Shown piece after piece: positions 24,801-36,717 of a stretch of DNA of 64,000 nt. Position 1 is the stretch's first letter, and the number at the start of each line of letters is the position of its first letter. The stretch comes from Sisyra terminalis (Eukaryota; Arthropoda; Insecta; Neuroptera; Sisyridae), in contig OY292275.1 of assembly GCA_958496175.1 (NCBI GenBank), positions 14,694,001-14,758,000 of the forward strand, read 5' to 3'. The notes beneath the pieces are model-generated. The model was not told the DNA's origin, searched no databases, and saw only the letters and a program-made list of their open reading frames with translations. The position numbers and the translations under genes were made by a program.

Positions 24801-25629
24801 AATTTGCTATATAACGATATGCGTACAAATGAATAGAGGACAACTTAATAACAATTTTAATTCACAGTTCTGTGAACTTTAGTTATTTTTTCTTCAACCC
24901 TTACAACTGATTAGATAATATTTAATTTTACAAAGGTTAATTTGTAATAAGTTCATTATACTTTGATTAACTTTAATTGAACGTTTATATACTCAGTTTT
25001 GTTTTAATTTAATGAAAGTGAGTTAAGTTTAAATTTACTTTTGAACTTTCCGAAAGTTTCAAATACAAAAATTCGATTAAGTTTACATTTGATATTTTAA
25101 CGCATAAATGAACTTATACTTGAAGTTGTGTTTTAAATTAACAGTTGTATAATTTACATGACCGAAAGCTTCGATTTCGTTTGAGGGTTTAATTTTTTTC
25201 GTATATTTCTATGAATTAATCCAAAAATAATTTTGTTAACTTTAACACAGATAATTCCTACAGCTTCTGGCATTCAAACGTTGTGTAATGAATTAGTAAT
25301 AATCTCTTTAAAATTCGAGAATGATTAATACCTTTGTAATCTGTACCTATTCAACCTTTACAGTATTATTACCCTAAAAGGTACGAAATTCGTAATTTTA
25401 ATTTTTTATAAACTATCCTTCCATTATATTAATATATGAACTCTTAATTTGACCTTAACTTATTTGTGGCTTAGTTTATATAAAAATTTTCAAAACACTC
25501 CTACACTTATTCAAGGGAACTTAAGTACTTTAATGTGCTTAAAACTTCATTGTTGATTACCGATTACCTTTATTATTACTATATATTATTGTAATAATAA
25601 TAGTATTTTTTATTAATATTTTAGATTGC
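18860..25629. other. Long AT-rich stretch without recognisable gene
   Basis: I found no host exon, transposon protein or clear terminal inverted repeats in this 6.8-kb stretch. Frames of 60-92 codons (for example 20885-21136 +, 23656-23934 -) have no family signature and low-complexity composition. It may be intron or intergenic DNA with very old repeats. Confidence 0.45.
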
Positions 25630-25660
25630 CTGACGATGACATCTAAAAACTGTTGAAACG
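25630..25660 (+). ncRNA. Hammerhead-like core, solitary
   Basis: CTGACGA, T, stem GACA, loop, stem TGTT, GAAACG. The N7 position is C and the base between core and stem is T. The stem is only four pairs, one of them G-U. More decayed than the others and without a partner arm nearby. Confidence 0.3.
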
Positions 25661-26189
25661 CATTATTTTTAACAAAGAAATTGGGTCAATATATAGTTAT
25701 ATAGTTATTATAGATATACATTTAGATATCCTATACATATATAGTTAATCATTTATTAATTGTGGATTTGTGATTAAGAAAAACTATATAAATTTTTCTA
25801 ATGTTGGAAATCGCAAAAAAATCATGTAACCACAAAAAGTTTCAGAATTATGGTAAGGCAGGATTTCTGTGGGAAAGGATCTAGCAATCAAAATTGGCTA
25901 GAAAAAACATCAATAAATACCCCTTTAAGAAAAACAGGTTCAAAAATAGATATATCAAAACTGAAGTACCAAAATTTAGTGGTTAAAAGTACAGTACTTG
26001 AATTACCAAATACTTTCCATTGTTTTCCGTACTAATACCTCCAAAACTATAAGAGCCATATGAGGTGATATAACAGAAACATAGATGGTTGCAATGCATT
26101 AAATTAATATTGATTAAAAATGAAATAATAAATTCAAATTAGATTTTTACCGCTGCTTTTGAACAGTTATCCTAATTAAACAATTTAAA

Positions 26190-26490
26190 AAACATATTGT
26201 GGTCTTGTTTATAAAATATAATTTATAAAAGTAAACTACATATAAACATTAACTTGAACAAAAGTTCAAACAAACATTTTACAGACGTATTTGCTCTGAT
26301 ACGAATTTTGATTGCAGTTACGAACCAATCCAATACTACTTGATGACCACTAAGGAAAATTGCTGAGCAATCAAAATACGTATCTGGGCAAATACGTCAG
26401 CAATATATTTGTTTGAGCTTTTTTATGTTTATAGTTTATTTTTGTAAATTATATTTGATAAATAAGACCATTATATATTTTATATATTGT
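26190..26490. mobile_element. Family A palindromic element, copy 1
   Basis: Imperfect inverted arms: GTGGTCTTGTTTATAAAATA..AAGTTCAAACAAA at the left, with the complement TTTGTTTGAGCTT..AAATAAGACCA at the right. The right arm holds CTACTTGATGACCACTAAGGA..AATACGTATCTGGGCA, the family A signature shared with 29140-29345 and the cluster at 57.9-61.5 kb. No coding. Confidence 0.6.
26350..26398 (+). ncRNA. Hammerhead-like core, family A, decayed
   Basis: CTAAGGA, then a stem ATTGC/GCAAT, then CAAAAT, followed by a second hairpin ACGTAT/ATACGTC. The changes G5 to A and GAAA to AAAA in the core would abolish hammerhead activity. Recognised only by comparison with better copies. Confidence 0.3.
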
Positions 26491-27916
26491 TAACGAAATA
26501 ATAAATGTTTTGGTTAGAAAAATTTCATTGTGAGGTGCAATACTTCAAACTAGATTCTTTCAAAACCAGAATACTTATAATTTCTACAAAAATTTGAAGA
26601 AATTAAACAAATTTTAAGTTCAATTATAATTAACGCAAGCATTAACGTCTCACTTTTTCGATTTACAAACGAAAAGGTTAACAGAGTTTAAACAAAACAA
26701 TTAAAAATACAGCTTTAGCAGAATTAATTAAATTATGAAATGAATAATTCTGGAATTATTTGTTGAGTATTGATCAAAGCAACGCATTAAACAGTTCAAA
26801 AGCAAACATTAGATTAGAATATGTTATGAAAAGAGAAAATAAATAGAATATAAAATAACAACTCTAATATAGTTAATAGAAGTTGTGAATATTGAATAAG
26901 TGAAACCATTTTTACATCAAATTTCATTTAGTTATTCCAAAAATACGAAGTTATAAAAAAATTTTCTTTACTCATAAAAACTATTACAAACTTAATAAAT
27001 TAGTTGTCATTCTTATTTTCCATGACTGTATTTAGAGCCAATATAAATTCGATTTTATAAATACAATTAAATAAGCTTATTTAGCATTTCTATTATTGAT
27101 TTTTCTTGAACTCTTTTGTTTTAAAAGTTGTCCATAAATTATTTCGTTTGCATAATATGACACTGGAAAATTGAAACAAGATTGAATTCGTTTTGAATTT
27201 ACAAACGCTTATGTACCGAAACTAAATTTAATTTGGTTCGAATCTATCTTATCAAATTTTCCGTCCTGAACCAATTCGGGAACTTATTTAAAAAATGAGA
27301 ATTGAAAACCTTCGGAATAGAGATGAACTGAAAATGGAGAACATTGCAGTAAAATAAACGAAGGTTGAATTTTAATCTCTTAATTCTTCCAAATTCTCGA
27401 TCTCTACATTTTAAAACGGTATAGATTGTATTACATGTATGATTACAGTTTGTTTTGGTTAATCCGAATTTGATGAGGGTATTAAAAATTTATATTTATC
27501 AGAATAAATAATGATTTTTTTATATTTTTTTTAAAATTATTCTGTCAAAAGCAGAGTGGCAAATTGTAAGATACAAATATCTTTAAAACGGGAAATATCT
27601 TTAAAATATCTTTAATTGTTGGTAACAAAAAATTTCTAATTTTACAAAAGAATTGAATTAAATGATATTTGTTCTTAGATTCCATTACATTAATCCTAAT
27701 TACAAGGAACTAAGAAAATAGGAATTAACTTCACATTTGAAATATACCAAAAGGTTTAAATCAGCCAGATTCACTGAATCAATTTATGCAGACTGAAGAT
27801 AGACTACTACAGATCATTGATGCAGACTGAATTAATTTTATCATCCCTCATTCATAAAATTTAATTTTACAAATAAAAGCTTAATCCTATCATCGTTACG
27901 ATGTATACTAATTAAT
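26491..27916. other. AT-rich stretch without recognisable gene
   Basis: No supported gene or element. The last few hundred bases may include the 3' tail of the minus-strand retrotransposon remnant that begins at 29080, but no tail repeat or poly(A) is evident. Confidence 0.4.
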
Positions 27917-29080
27917 ATGGATGTCACTCGGATTGTTCTAAATTTCTTAAGACCTACTGTACGGTTTTTCCCAAGTGATTATGCTCACAATTTTTCCATC
28001 ACTTCAGTACAACGGGTTGATGGTCTTTCGCGTTTTATTTTCCTTAGTGAAGTCATCCCTGTACCATTCGTTCTTCCATTATATCGAGTGTTATATATTC
28101 AACAAACCCAAGTTAGTGAAGAAAGTCTCTGAACTGACTTGCCTTTGTTTTAGATGGAAACATTAGTTTTTCTGATTTTCCATGGGATTTGCAACATTTT
28201 TTTCCAAACTAGCATTTTGAAGGCATCAATTCGTAGCCAATTAACTACGCGAACGATTCAAGTCTTCGAAATGGATAATAAAACTGGAAAAATCAGCGTT
28301 TTAACCAATCTGATTTTAGTGACTTTCGTTATATGTTGCGATTTTCTATAATTTGGGTAGATGCATCACGATAGACTGAATAATTTCAATACGTCGTTTA
28401 ATTTCGTGGTCACATGAGCTGTATTTATACAGCAAAGAGTCTAGTTAAATAAATGTATCTAGTACTACGAAACAGCGTATACTTTTCGGCTGATTCTGAT
28501 GTTCTTTATTGCAGTTTACGATTATTATTTTGGTCTTATTTATATTACTTTTTGACCAAAGTCTAGACTCACGATTTCAAGTTTTCGAATGAGTTCCAAC
28601 AGCTCTTTCTCACTGTTCACAATTAAGATTGTATTGTTTATGAAATAAGGATTGTAAACGCCTATTGGTGGCCGAGGGGTCAAAGTGGCCTCTCCAAAAC
28701 TGGTAGATGTTGGGTTCGAATCTTGTATCAATTCTCGAGCTGCTTTAGACCTTGATAGTTTTAAAGCAACGGTAAATAACAATTTTAAAAGAAATGGAAA
28801 TCACTATCCACCAATTTTAATTTATCCATTCTACTACAAAACGAGTCTCATTATAACCCCACTGTAAACTGTACAAAGTAGGGAGCAGAAAACGCAACCC
28901 TGCCGTGCGCTCTTTTGATTATCGTATTTTTCGGATGGGGTGTTGTTGATATTTACCACTGCTTCCGAGCCATCATATAGGTTTTTAACAAAGGAAGTAA
29001 GATTAATTGGCCGAATCCAACAAAAGTGTTCCAAAGATTAATTCAATCAATTTGATCATGATTTATCTTAATAAGATTCT
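27917..29080 (-). pseudogene. Non-LTR retrotransposon reverse transcriptase (ORF2 C-terminal half), decayed
   Basis: Reading leftward with frameshifts, the order of motifs is that of an insect endonuclease-reverse transcriptase. From about 29030: VKNLYDGSEAVVNINNT, then SARQGCVFCSLLCTVYSGVI (family KGARQGC.LSPLLFNIYSE). After an insertion, YFINNTILIVNSEKELLELI (family YADDTVLIAES) and KTKIIIVNCNKEHQN. Then VVLDTFIYL, CDHEIKRRIE, RIDAFKMLVWKKMLQIPW and RKTNVS, and finally RKIKRERPSTRCTEV (family RGRPRTRW). The catalytic aspartate pair of the YADD box is replaced by NN. Many stops and frameshifts are present, and a SINE-like insert splits it at about 28660-28830. The 5' end and endonuclease are missing. 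Inactive. Confidence 0.85.
28660..28830 (+). mobile_element. tRNA-derived SINE inserted in the reverse transcriptase remnant
   Basis: It starts GCCTATTGGTGGCCGAGGGG. The A box TGGCCGAGGGG (28669-28679) and B box GGTTCGAATC (28713-28722) have the spacing of an internal polymerase III promoter, and the head resembles a class II (Ser/Leu) tRNA. It interrupts the reverse transcriptase between its RQGC and YADD motifs. The right border is approximate, and I see no clean target duplication. Related A-box heads occur at 8652, 8920 and 32429. Confidence 0.7.
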
Positions 29081-29139
29081 ATAAAAAAATGGGTTTAAAA
29101 GGTACCAATAACACACAAAAATAAAACTAACCACAAAAA

Positions 29140-29345
29140 AGCTATAACTTACCACATAGCAGTTATGGAGCGATCCAATACTACTTGATGACCACTGATG
29201 AAGATTGCTTGGCAATCTAAATACTTATCTGGGCAATAATTAATTAATTTGTTTGAACTTTTATACAAAATGTATATAATTTACTTTTCTAAATTATATT
29301 ACATAAATAGAACCATAATATATCATTTATTGTATTAACACAATA
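29140..29345 (+). mobile_element. Family A element fragment (single arm)
   Basis: Begins ATAGCAGTTATGGAGCGATC and continues CTACTTGATGACCACTGATG.., then AAATTATATTACATAAATAG.., matching one arm of the palindromes at 57881-58483. The opposite arm is missing. Confidence 0.55.
29195..29240 (+). ncRNA. Hammerhead-like core, family A, best stem II
   Basis: CTGATGA, A, perfect six-pair stem GATTGC/GCAATC with loop TTG, then TAAAT. The downstream hairpin has decayed (ACTTAT..AATAATTA), and GAAA has become TAAA. It gives the intact form of stem II for this family. Confidence 0.35.
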
Positions 29346-29692
29346 CAATACAATAAAACCGACAAAAGCTCGAGAGAAGATAAAAATTAAAAGATATATA
29401 AGTGAATTCGGCTACCGTTTTGTCTAATACTGTTATTTTAGGTTGTGCTTTTCCTATTTTGCTGTAGGTATGAAAGCAAAACGAGAAATGCACTGATTTT
29501 TCTAGGTGTTTCTTCTAAAATAGGTTAATTGAGCTTGGAATCATTTCATTTTGATTATTTATGTAAACAAACTGGTGTGAATTCAGGTGTGAACAGGTGT
29601 GGATAATGCAATAGGTGTGAACTCAAAGCATGACACATTTCTGAAGAAAAAAAATATTTTTTCTTTTCATAGTAATTGTTATTTTCGATACA
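29346..29692. other. No recognisable feature
   Basis: AT-rich with a short direct repeat of GGTGTGAA (about 29575-29625). No gene or element borders seen. Confidence 0.4.
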
Positions 29693-30011
29693 TATGCGTA
29701 AAGTGAGGTATACTAGTAGCATTCGATCGTGGTGTTAGGCGAGCGGAGGTGAACGCATTCGATCTTGTTCTGTATGTATCAGTCAAGGTTTGTAAATCAC
29801 ACAGGTTGCCCCATTAGAAAGAAAAATGACGTCATACGAAGAATTTTAAAATTTGAATCAGTCTGAAGATATGTACGAATTTCTTTTGGATACGTCACGT
29901 AGCCCCCATGAGGCCACTTGTGTATTTTATAAACCTTGTGTATCAGTCCCTTTAGCTCGTACCTCAATTTCAGAGTACTAGAATACCTCACTTTACGCAT
30001 ATGTATCGAAA
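29693..30011. mobile_element. Solo Y palindrome carrying a nested element
   Basis: Ends TTTCGATACATATGCGTAAA..GAGGTA and the exact inverse, the same termini as unit Y of the composites at 18621 and 34556, but here without unit X. It shows Y can move alone. Removing the nested insert (29784-29938 plus one 9-base duplication) leaves a palindrome of about 155 bases. The outer target duplication is unclear. Confidence 0.7.
29775..29947. mobile_element. 155-bp MITE nested in Y, perfect 9-bp target duplication
   Basis: The element 29784-29938 starts CAAGGTTTGTAAATCACACA and ends with the inverse of CAAGGTTTATAAAATACACA. It is flanked by TGTATCAGT on both sides (29775-29783, 29939-29947). The duplicated target is part of Y itself, proving Y was present first. 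Nine-base duplications again suggest a Mutator-like family. No coding. Confidence 0.85.
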
Positions 30012-32424
30012 ATATCCATTCCTTAACTAGTCCATATCATCACAGTGTCTTCTACTCAATAAAATATAAATGATACACTTTAGAAGTAGCGTTGTGAACC
30101 GATTTTTCTCCACAATAATATTTTAGTTACAGAGTCGAAAAAATGTAGAAAAAACAAACTTTCTTTAAATAGAAGGTTTTTATTATCCTTTTTTAAAAAT
30201 TTACCCTGATTTTATTTAATCATTGCTTTTGATAGATCTCCTTTACTTGTTTTAAATAAAATTCATAATACATTCACTGTCAAGGTATGAAAACCTCATT
30301 TGAAAATAAAAATAATAAAGTAAAGCCAACAGTTAAAGCTCTCCAGTCTTTTTTATACTTACTTCAAAATGAGTTTTATATACGAACAACATAAAAATCT
30401 ACAAGTACAGTTGTTTTTTACATGAAAATAAAATGTAAGGTAACGTTATTTAACAAACATCTAATGTTTTCATCCCATTTTCCCATTTTTTTACGACTCC
30501 AAGTACACTCATTACGTCGTAATCACGCACGAATAAAAGTCGTTTTGTCGGTCTTAAATTTGACTAAATTAAAGCACCACGACATCCGTTTCGAATCAAT
30601 TCAAGTGTCACTGCTCTTGAAACAATAAAATTTCATCATTATTTTTTTTGGAAAATGAAAGCAATAAAATTGAATTTCTTGCCACTTTTTATCGATTTTC
30701 AGATGCGTTGTTTGAGTTTGACAACAAAGTTTGTATATGTTATACACAAACATTAGACGTATTTCAATTAAACGAAACCTCAAAGACTTTAAGGGATGCA
30801 TGAGATAATCGTGTCAAAGCTTCGTTATATTAATTCCATTACATCGGCATCAATTAAACTAAATTATAATTACCCTTGCCGTTTCCACCCACCGTTTAAT
30901 TATGATTGAGTTATTAGATAAAAACGGGCAGTGAAATAAATAAAAATAATAATGCTTTCTTTAGTTTAAAGACTTTGTTCATACATGACTGATGAAAACT
31001 TTTTATTCTTCTACATTAATTCACCTATTGGTACGTAATAATTAATAACCAAAGTTTTCTGGTTTTCCGATATTTTTCTTTGAGTTTGCAATGTTCATAA
31101 AACCGCACACAAAGCTCATTTTTCTCAAACATTGAAAGCTCTCATGCATAACAAACATACGAAAAGCAGTAAAATGAAAAAGTTGTAAATATAAGTCTAT
31201 ACATATTTACTTTTTCCAACTTGACTAATAACAAATCGAACGTTTCAATAATACAAAGCGGGAAAGGTTAAAGGTTTAATTATTTTCGCATCAAAGACAA
31301 ACGATTGAAAAATGAAATTTCTCTGAAAAATAAGTAATCAATCCATCGAATCTATTTGCATACCTCTACGTTTTGATGACATTTCGCTTTTGTTATGTAA
31401 ATCGGATATAAATTCAATTTGTCAAATTCTATGAAAACAAACCGAACGTTTAATTTATTTTACTCTTTGTTCATTCAAATCATTTGCCTCGCTGAGACCT
31501 CCTTGAAACAGCAAAACTCATTCTTTAAAGTTCAAAATTACATCGTTAATGTGAAAATCTTATTATTTTATTTTAGTAAAACGAAGAAAAATTTCAGTGA
31601 AGAAATCAACGAAATCCTTGACTTCTGTACTCTCAATATTTTAAAAAACTTTTTCTTATTATTCTGTAAAACCTAAAGATTTCGTATATCGAAATCAGTA
31701 TATCTGTTGATAAAATATCCAATTTTTCTCAATTTATAAGGGGTTTAACGACTTAATCTTATGATATTATTGAGTTTTGCTGATCTTAGGATATATTCAT
31801 ATGTAGTTATACAACAAAATGTAATCCATTAAAAGTAAGACATTTAAAAAGTCAACTTTTTGGAATACCACATAGACACCAATTTGGTTAATGTGTTCTA
31901 AAAATTCATAATATCGATTACTGTATAGTTCATGAGAATTTTTAATTTTTAGGTAGGTAGCGTCTTAGAATGTTATTTTTTTATATTTTACTTCCAGTAT
32001 ACATTGTATAGTGATGCAAAGCATCTGTACAAAAGAGCCAAACATGTTGCCACGTTATATTAATTGTTAGTCATATTAAACTAATTAAGTCAGTTATCAT
32101 ATCAATGAATTTCTTTATTTTTTTTATTTTTATCGTTTTTATTTTACTTCTGGTGGTATTTCAGTAGAGGTGCATTAAACTTGTTCATAGAACCAGAAGG
32201 TATACAAAATATATACAAATTTGCGAGGAACTTTTTTTCAGTTCAACCCTGTTATTTTCTCTGAAAAACTATGAAAGAATAAAGCTACATATCATTCAAA
32301 CGATTGAACGAATAATAAAACTTTTAAATTTATTAAAGTTACAAATATATTTTTTCAACAAAATAAAATGTCCTACTAGAAGATCAGTTTTTCCTATATA
32401 ATGAGATCGAAAATAAAGCCAAAA
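30012..32424. other. AT-rich stretch without recognisable gene
   Basis: No supported gene. Short frames at 30422-30628 (+) and 31419-31676 (+) have no family motif. No clear repeats. Confidence 0.45.
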
Positions 32425-32428
32425 GTAT

Positions 32429-33005
32429 GCCTACTAGTGGCCAAGTGCCTTCCCAGCAACAGTCAATCATAGCTATATAATCGAAAATCAGGGGACGAAC
32501 CTTGAAGAAAACGTAGAGAGGATGTTCCCACCAACAACCAATTACAGCTGTATGATCGAATATCAGTAATAGAACCAAGCATAATGCATGGAGAGGGAAT
32601 TCCCACCAACAATCAATCACAGCTGAATGATCAAAAATCAGTGAAAGGACAAAATATAAAACATAGAGTAGCCATTCCCATCAACAGCCAATCATTGGTA
32701 TATGATCGAAAGTCAGGGGACAAATCTTGAAGAAAACGTAGAGAAGACGTTTCCACCAACAGCTAATCACAGCTGAGTGATCAAAAATCAGTTGAAGAAC
32801 CAAGCGTGAAATATAGAGTGGGCGTTCCCACTAACAGCCAATTACAGCTGTCTGATCGAAAATCAGTAATAGAACCAAGCAGAAAGTATGAAAACGGCAT
32901 TCCCACCAACAGCCAATTACAGTTAGATGATCAATAAAAGAGCCTTGAAAAAAACCTAGAGAAGACGTTCCCACCAACAGCTAGTCACAACTAGATAATC
33001 GTCAA
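32429..33005 (+). repeat. 75-bp minisatellite, about 7.5 units, preceded by a SINE-like head
   Basis: The phrase TTCCCACCAACAGCCAATYA recurs at about 32449, 32524, 32600, 32675, 32750, 32825, 32900 and 32968: a period of 75 bases, with the last unit 68. Units carry either a CTTGAAGAAAACGTAGAGA or a TAGAACCAAGC tail, suggesting a higher-order pattern. The array is entered through GCCTACTAGTGGCCAAGTG (32429-32447), which resembles the tRNA-like SINE head at 28660. Translated frames through it are by-products of the repeat. Confidence 0.85.
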
Positions 33006-34554
33006 TTTTAATTAAAAATTTGTTTAAAAATTAAAATGCGTTCCGATTTTATCAAAGAATTATCTATAGAGACGACAAATAGGATCTTAAGATCGATCCC
33101 GATGAGAAGGAAGCAATTAATGCAAAAAAAAAAACGTTTTTATAAACTCATCACAGGAGAGAACTCCCTTAAATTAGTTTACAAAAATACTGTTAAAAAT
33201 ACATTTAAATGTATAAACAAAGGGCAACCATTTTCGAACGTGATAGTAAATAATTGAAATCATACATACCCACTAAATTACAATTAATATCAGTGATACA
33301 ATTTTTAATAGAATAACTAAGATGTGTTTTTAATTTTTTAAAATTTATATAATAATTAATATTTTTTCCCCTTTATTTTTTAAACTTCCAATCTTTTTAT
33401 TTCATCGATCTAGAAAAAAGAAAAGCTGTTTTATAGTTTTCTGTTTTATTAAAAATGCAATCAAACATCACGTTCACATTTCAACCAGTTCCTTTATTCC
33501 ATGATACTCATGGAAAATATTTGTTTGTTTTGTTCTTTTCGACAAGACTAGAAGCTGGATCATTTTTCCGTTTTTGCTTGATTTCATTCGCACGGTTTCA
33601 TGATCGAATTAAACAATAATCAACATGAAACTCTTGTGCTTTACACGTGAAATATTGAGGACGGGATATTGGATGCAATACTAGAAGCACTTGATTTTTT
33701 GCAGACGAGAATTGCAAAACGAACAAAAGTTCAAACGACAAAATCAACTTGTAGATTCATATAAATTTGAACGCAGTAAAGTCGAGAACCAATTCCTTTA
33801 TTCTTTATCACTCCAAAGGGGATTGTTGGCGTGGTATAAACGGTAATAATATTAGCCAAGTGGAAAATCCACAATACTGCGCTTTCGTATACGTATTTGT
33901 TATCTTTTGAATAATGAAATGTTTACAATGCGTTTGAAACCTGTCCAGTGTTTTTTCTTCTTTATTTTCAGTTTCACCATTTTCTACCTGTTTTTCTATT
34001 CTGAAGTAAATTATTTTTTCTCCGGAGCCTTTATGTCGTAAATATATCGAAAATTATAATTAATAAACTTCGTAAGAAATATTGTCCTTCGTTTATAATG
34101 ATTCTTGTATTCCATATTCTCGTAAACATCAACTATTGGAGTTGGCAAGGGAAAGTTATGAATTAGATCGTTTTTTATTCAACAATCGAATTCCTAACTT
34201 TGATTGGCTTAAAGACATAGACAATGGGAGATATTTGAACTGCCATCTTCTATGATCTTATGAAATACATAGATAAATAATGATAATTTTGAGATTAAAG
34301 ATATGTGCACTTAACTTTTGAATTAAAAGAACTAATTTAAGAATAAATTTTAAATGTGAACCATTTATATAGAAAATCTAAATTCATGACTGTACCTTAG
34401 GATAAAATTCATACAATTTAAGCTGAGAAATAGCAACTTGAAATAAACTATTTCATCAAATTCATATACTACTTTAACAAAAAAAAAACCTTCTTCAATA
34501 AAACTTTGACTTGGATTATAAAGTGTAGACTGCAGATAAGAAGAGTTAAAATAT
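33006..34554. other. AT-rich stretch without recognisable gene
   Basis: A lysine/arginine-rich 73-codon frame at 33036-33257 (+) begins right after the minisatellite but has no recognisable motif. Nothing else is supported. Confidence 0.4.
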
Positions 34555-35103
34555 AGTTATTTTCGATACATATGCGTAAAGTGAGGTTTTCTAGTAGGAT
34601 GAAATTGATGCACGAGCTGAAGGGACTGATCATACACAACTTGATCTCGTGGGGGTACACAGCGCACTCGATCTCGTTGTGTATGATCAGTCCCTTTAGC
34701 AAGTGTCTCAATTTCATCCTACTAGGTACCTCACTTTAAGCATAAGTATCGAACAAAATTTTTTGTAACGACTGCTTCTAAAGTTCAACAGAAACAGATT
34801 GAGAAATTAATTATTGTTATTTATATATGAAAAATTTCAACTCTATAGTAAGAATAATTTTTAGAAAAATTATGAATAAAAACAACATTTTAGTTTAAAC
34901 TACAGTCTAAATAATTGCCTATATTAATTATTTCTTATCAAAATTTATTTAGTTATCAACTTATTTTACTTTTTCGCACTGTTATTTACTTTCGCGCACG
35001 GTTTCTCTACTTTCGCGTACGCTTGCCACCACGATGAGAAAACGGCTCTTTACCCCCGCCACACAACGCACAAAAGTTCAACTTTAGAAGCAGTCGTTAC
35101 AAA
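34555..35103. mobile_element. Double-palindrome composite element, copy B (reverse)
   Basis: Unit Y (34556-34753) followed by unit X (34765-35100, 336 bp, the same length as in copy A), joined by the reverse complement of the copy A junction. Y has a shorter centre than in copy A (the CCCCCACTCGCCTGGCGG segment is missing). X reads CGCGTACGCTTGCCACCACG near its right end. No convincing target duplication. Confidence 0.75.
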
Positions 35104-36180
35104 AAAACATTTTTTATAGTGAATTGTATTTACAAGAAAAACATGTAAAATTTTTCTGGTGAAAACACACCTTAACTTAGATTTATAGAATAGTGCTTTT
35201 TATATTTCATAGTTACAATTATTTATCGTCAATTGAAGCTATTCTACGATTATATTAAGATTAATTATCTCCTTAATGATTGTTAAGGGTCCTTAGTCTC
35301 AAATCTCAACCCTTGAAATGCATAACCTAATATTTGATTGTTTAGATTATGGTTAAGTATGATTGATTTGAATAATAGCCAAATTGCAATATTCTGAATA
35401 CTGGATAACAGTATTGAGTGCTTGCGATATGTAAAATGATCAATAAAATAAAGAAGCAAATAAAATTAAAACTTAGAGTTAGAAATATCGTTTTATGATT
35501 CAATTTAATACTATTAAAAATATGTTGCTATTAATTCATACCAAAAACTTGCATTCAATTTACCATAATAAAAGAAAAAATGCAATTGTAGTTGTAGATA
35601 AAATGCCTTCAAATACACCCTAAAGAGCTTAATGCGGTGGTTCCGGAATTATTGCCCCAAGTGGATATCAACCACTAATTGAAGGAGAAGGGAGCGTTCA
35701 GAAAGGATTGATATTTGATGATTAAGGATGAAATTGTTAATTTTCGTTAAAAAATCGATATAGCCAATTATTTTGTATCGGCAAGGGGGTAATGGTAATT
35801 TAAGAGTTGAAGATCTTAGCTACGCCATACTAGAGTAACATTTGAAGCATTTTATTAGTATTATAATCAAATTGTATATTTCAAATCGTCAAAAGTAAAA
35901 AATTATCGTCAAAAATAATACGAAATGTCTTTTTAAGTGAAAATCCAGAAATGAAATCCAAAAATATTATTACCATGCTACAACTACTCCATAGATATCG
36001 TCTCATTATCAAAACAAAAAAATTGCATGTTAAGAAGTTTGAAAATTTATTTTATAGAAAAATATTAATAAAAATCAATAAATTGGTTGTGTCCATATTT
36101 CACATAATTTTATTTATTTTTAGTCGGATAGTGGACATAAAAGGATGTAGATCCATGTACTAATTATTAATTTTGCGACA
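35104..36180. other. AT-rich stretch without recognisable gene
   Basis: No gene or element border seen. A 70-codon frame at 35951-36163 (+) is lysine/isoleucine-rich and unremarkable. Confidence 0.4.
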
Positions 36181-36210
36181 CGTTTCGGTCTTTTATTAGA
36201 CCTTCATCAG
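36181..36210 (-). ncRNA. Hammerhead-like core, solitary
   Basis: On the minus strand: CTGATGA, A, stem GGTCT, loop, stem AGACC, GAAACG, then TGTCGC. Five perfect pairs with a sequence different from the GTTGG/CCAAC stem of family B, so both arms changed together. Confidence 0.42.
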
Positions 36211-36717
36211 GCTTCTAAAAGTATTATATTAGTAAAAATATGTTATCATCTTACAAAAATAAAGAATAAAGTCAATTAAAGAGGAAATATTCTTAAGTGG
36301 CTATAAATGCAAAGGGTGATCTCCCGAGAGAACTGATATAAAACAATAGAAAAATAGCGATAATAAAGTTATAGACAAAAAAATATTTCATTTTAATGGT
36401 TTTAAAAAATTCTATAGAGTGTAGTCTAAATATTTTCTCATACAGTTATACAACAAATGTACTTAAACATTCAATTTTAAATAGTGTAATGTGTTTTACT
36501 CTTTTACAACTTAGTGGCTTATAAATGCATATGCATTTAGCCTAAAAGCCTTAAAGCTTTCCTAAAATCTTATCTAATAATTAAATTCGATTTCATACAA
36601 ATAAATTCAGAAATACCTACTGGCCAATTGCTAAGTTATGCTTTCTTTAAAAGGAGTACACAAATAATTAAGAGATGCATTAAATTTTGCTATTGGTATT
36701 CGTTCTTTTATTGGTTA
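36211..36717. other. No recognisable feature
   Basis: AT-rich, no gene. May contain the body of the element to which the core at 36181 belongs, but no partner arm is visible. Confidence 0.35.

Noticed and set aside
28660..28730. A functional tRNA gene
   Set aside because: A and B boxes are present but the acceptor and anticodon stems do not close. It sits in a SINE-like insert.
32384..32620. Minus-strand frame with repeated CWWE..PL phrases
   Set aside because: By-product of the 75-bp minisatellite.
32429..33005. CRISPR-like regular repeats
   Set aside because: The whole 75-bp unit is repeated with no unique spacers, in a eukaryotic genome. It is a minisatellite.
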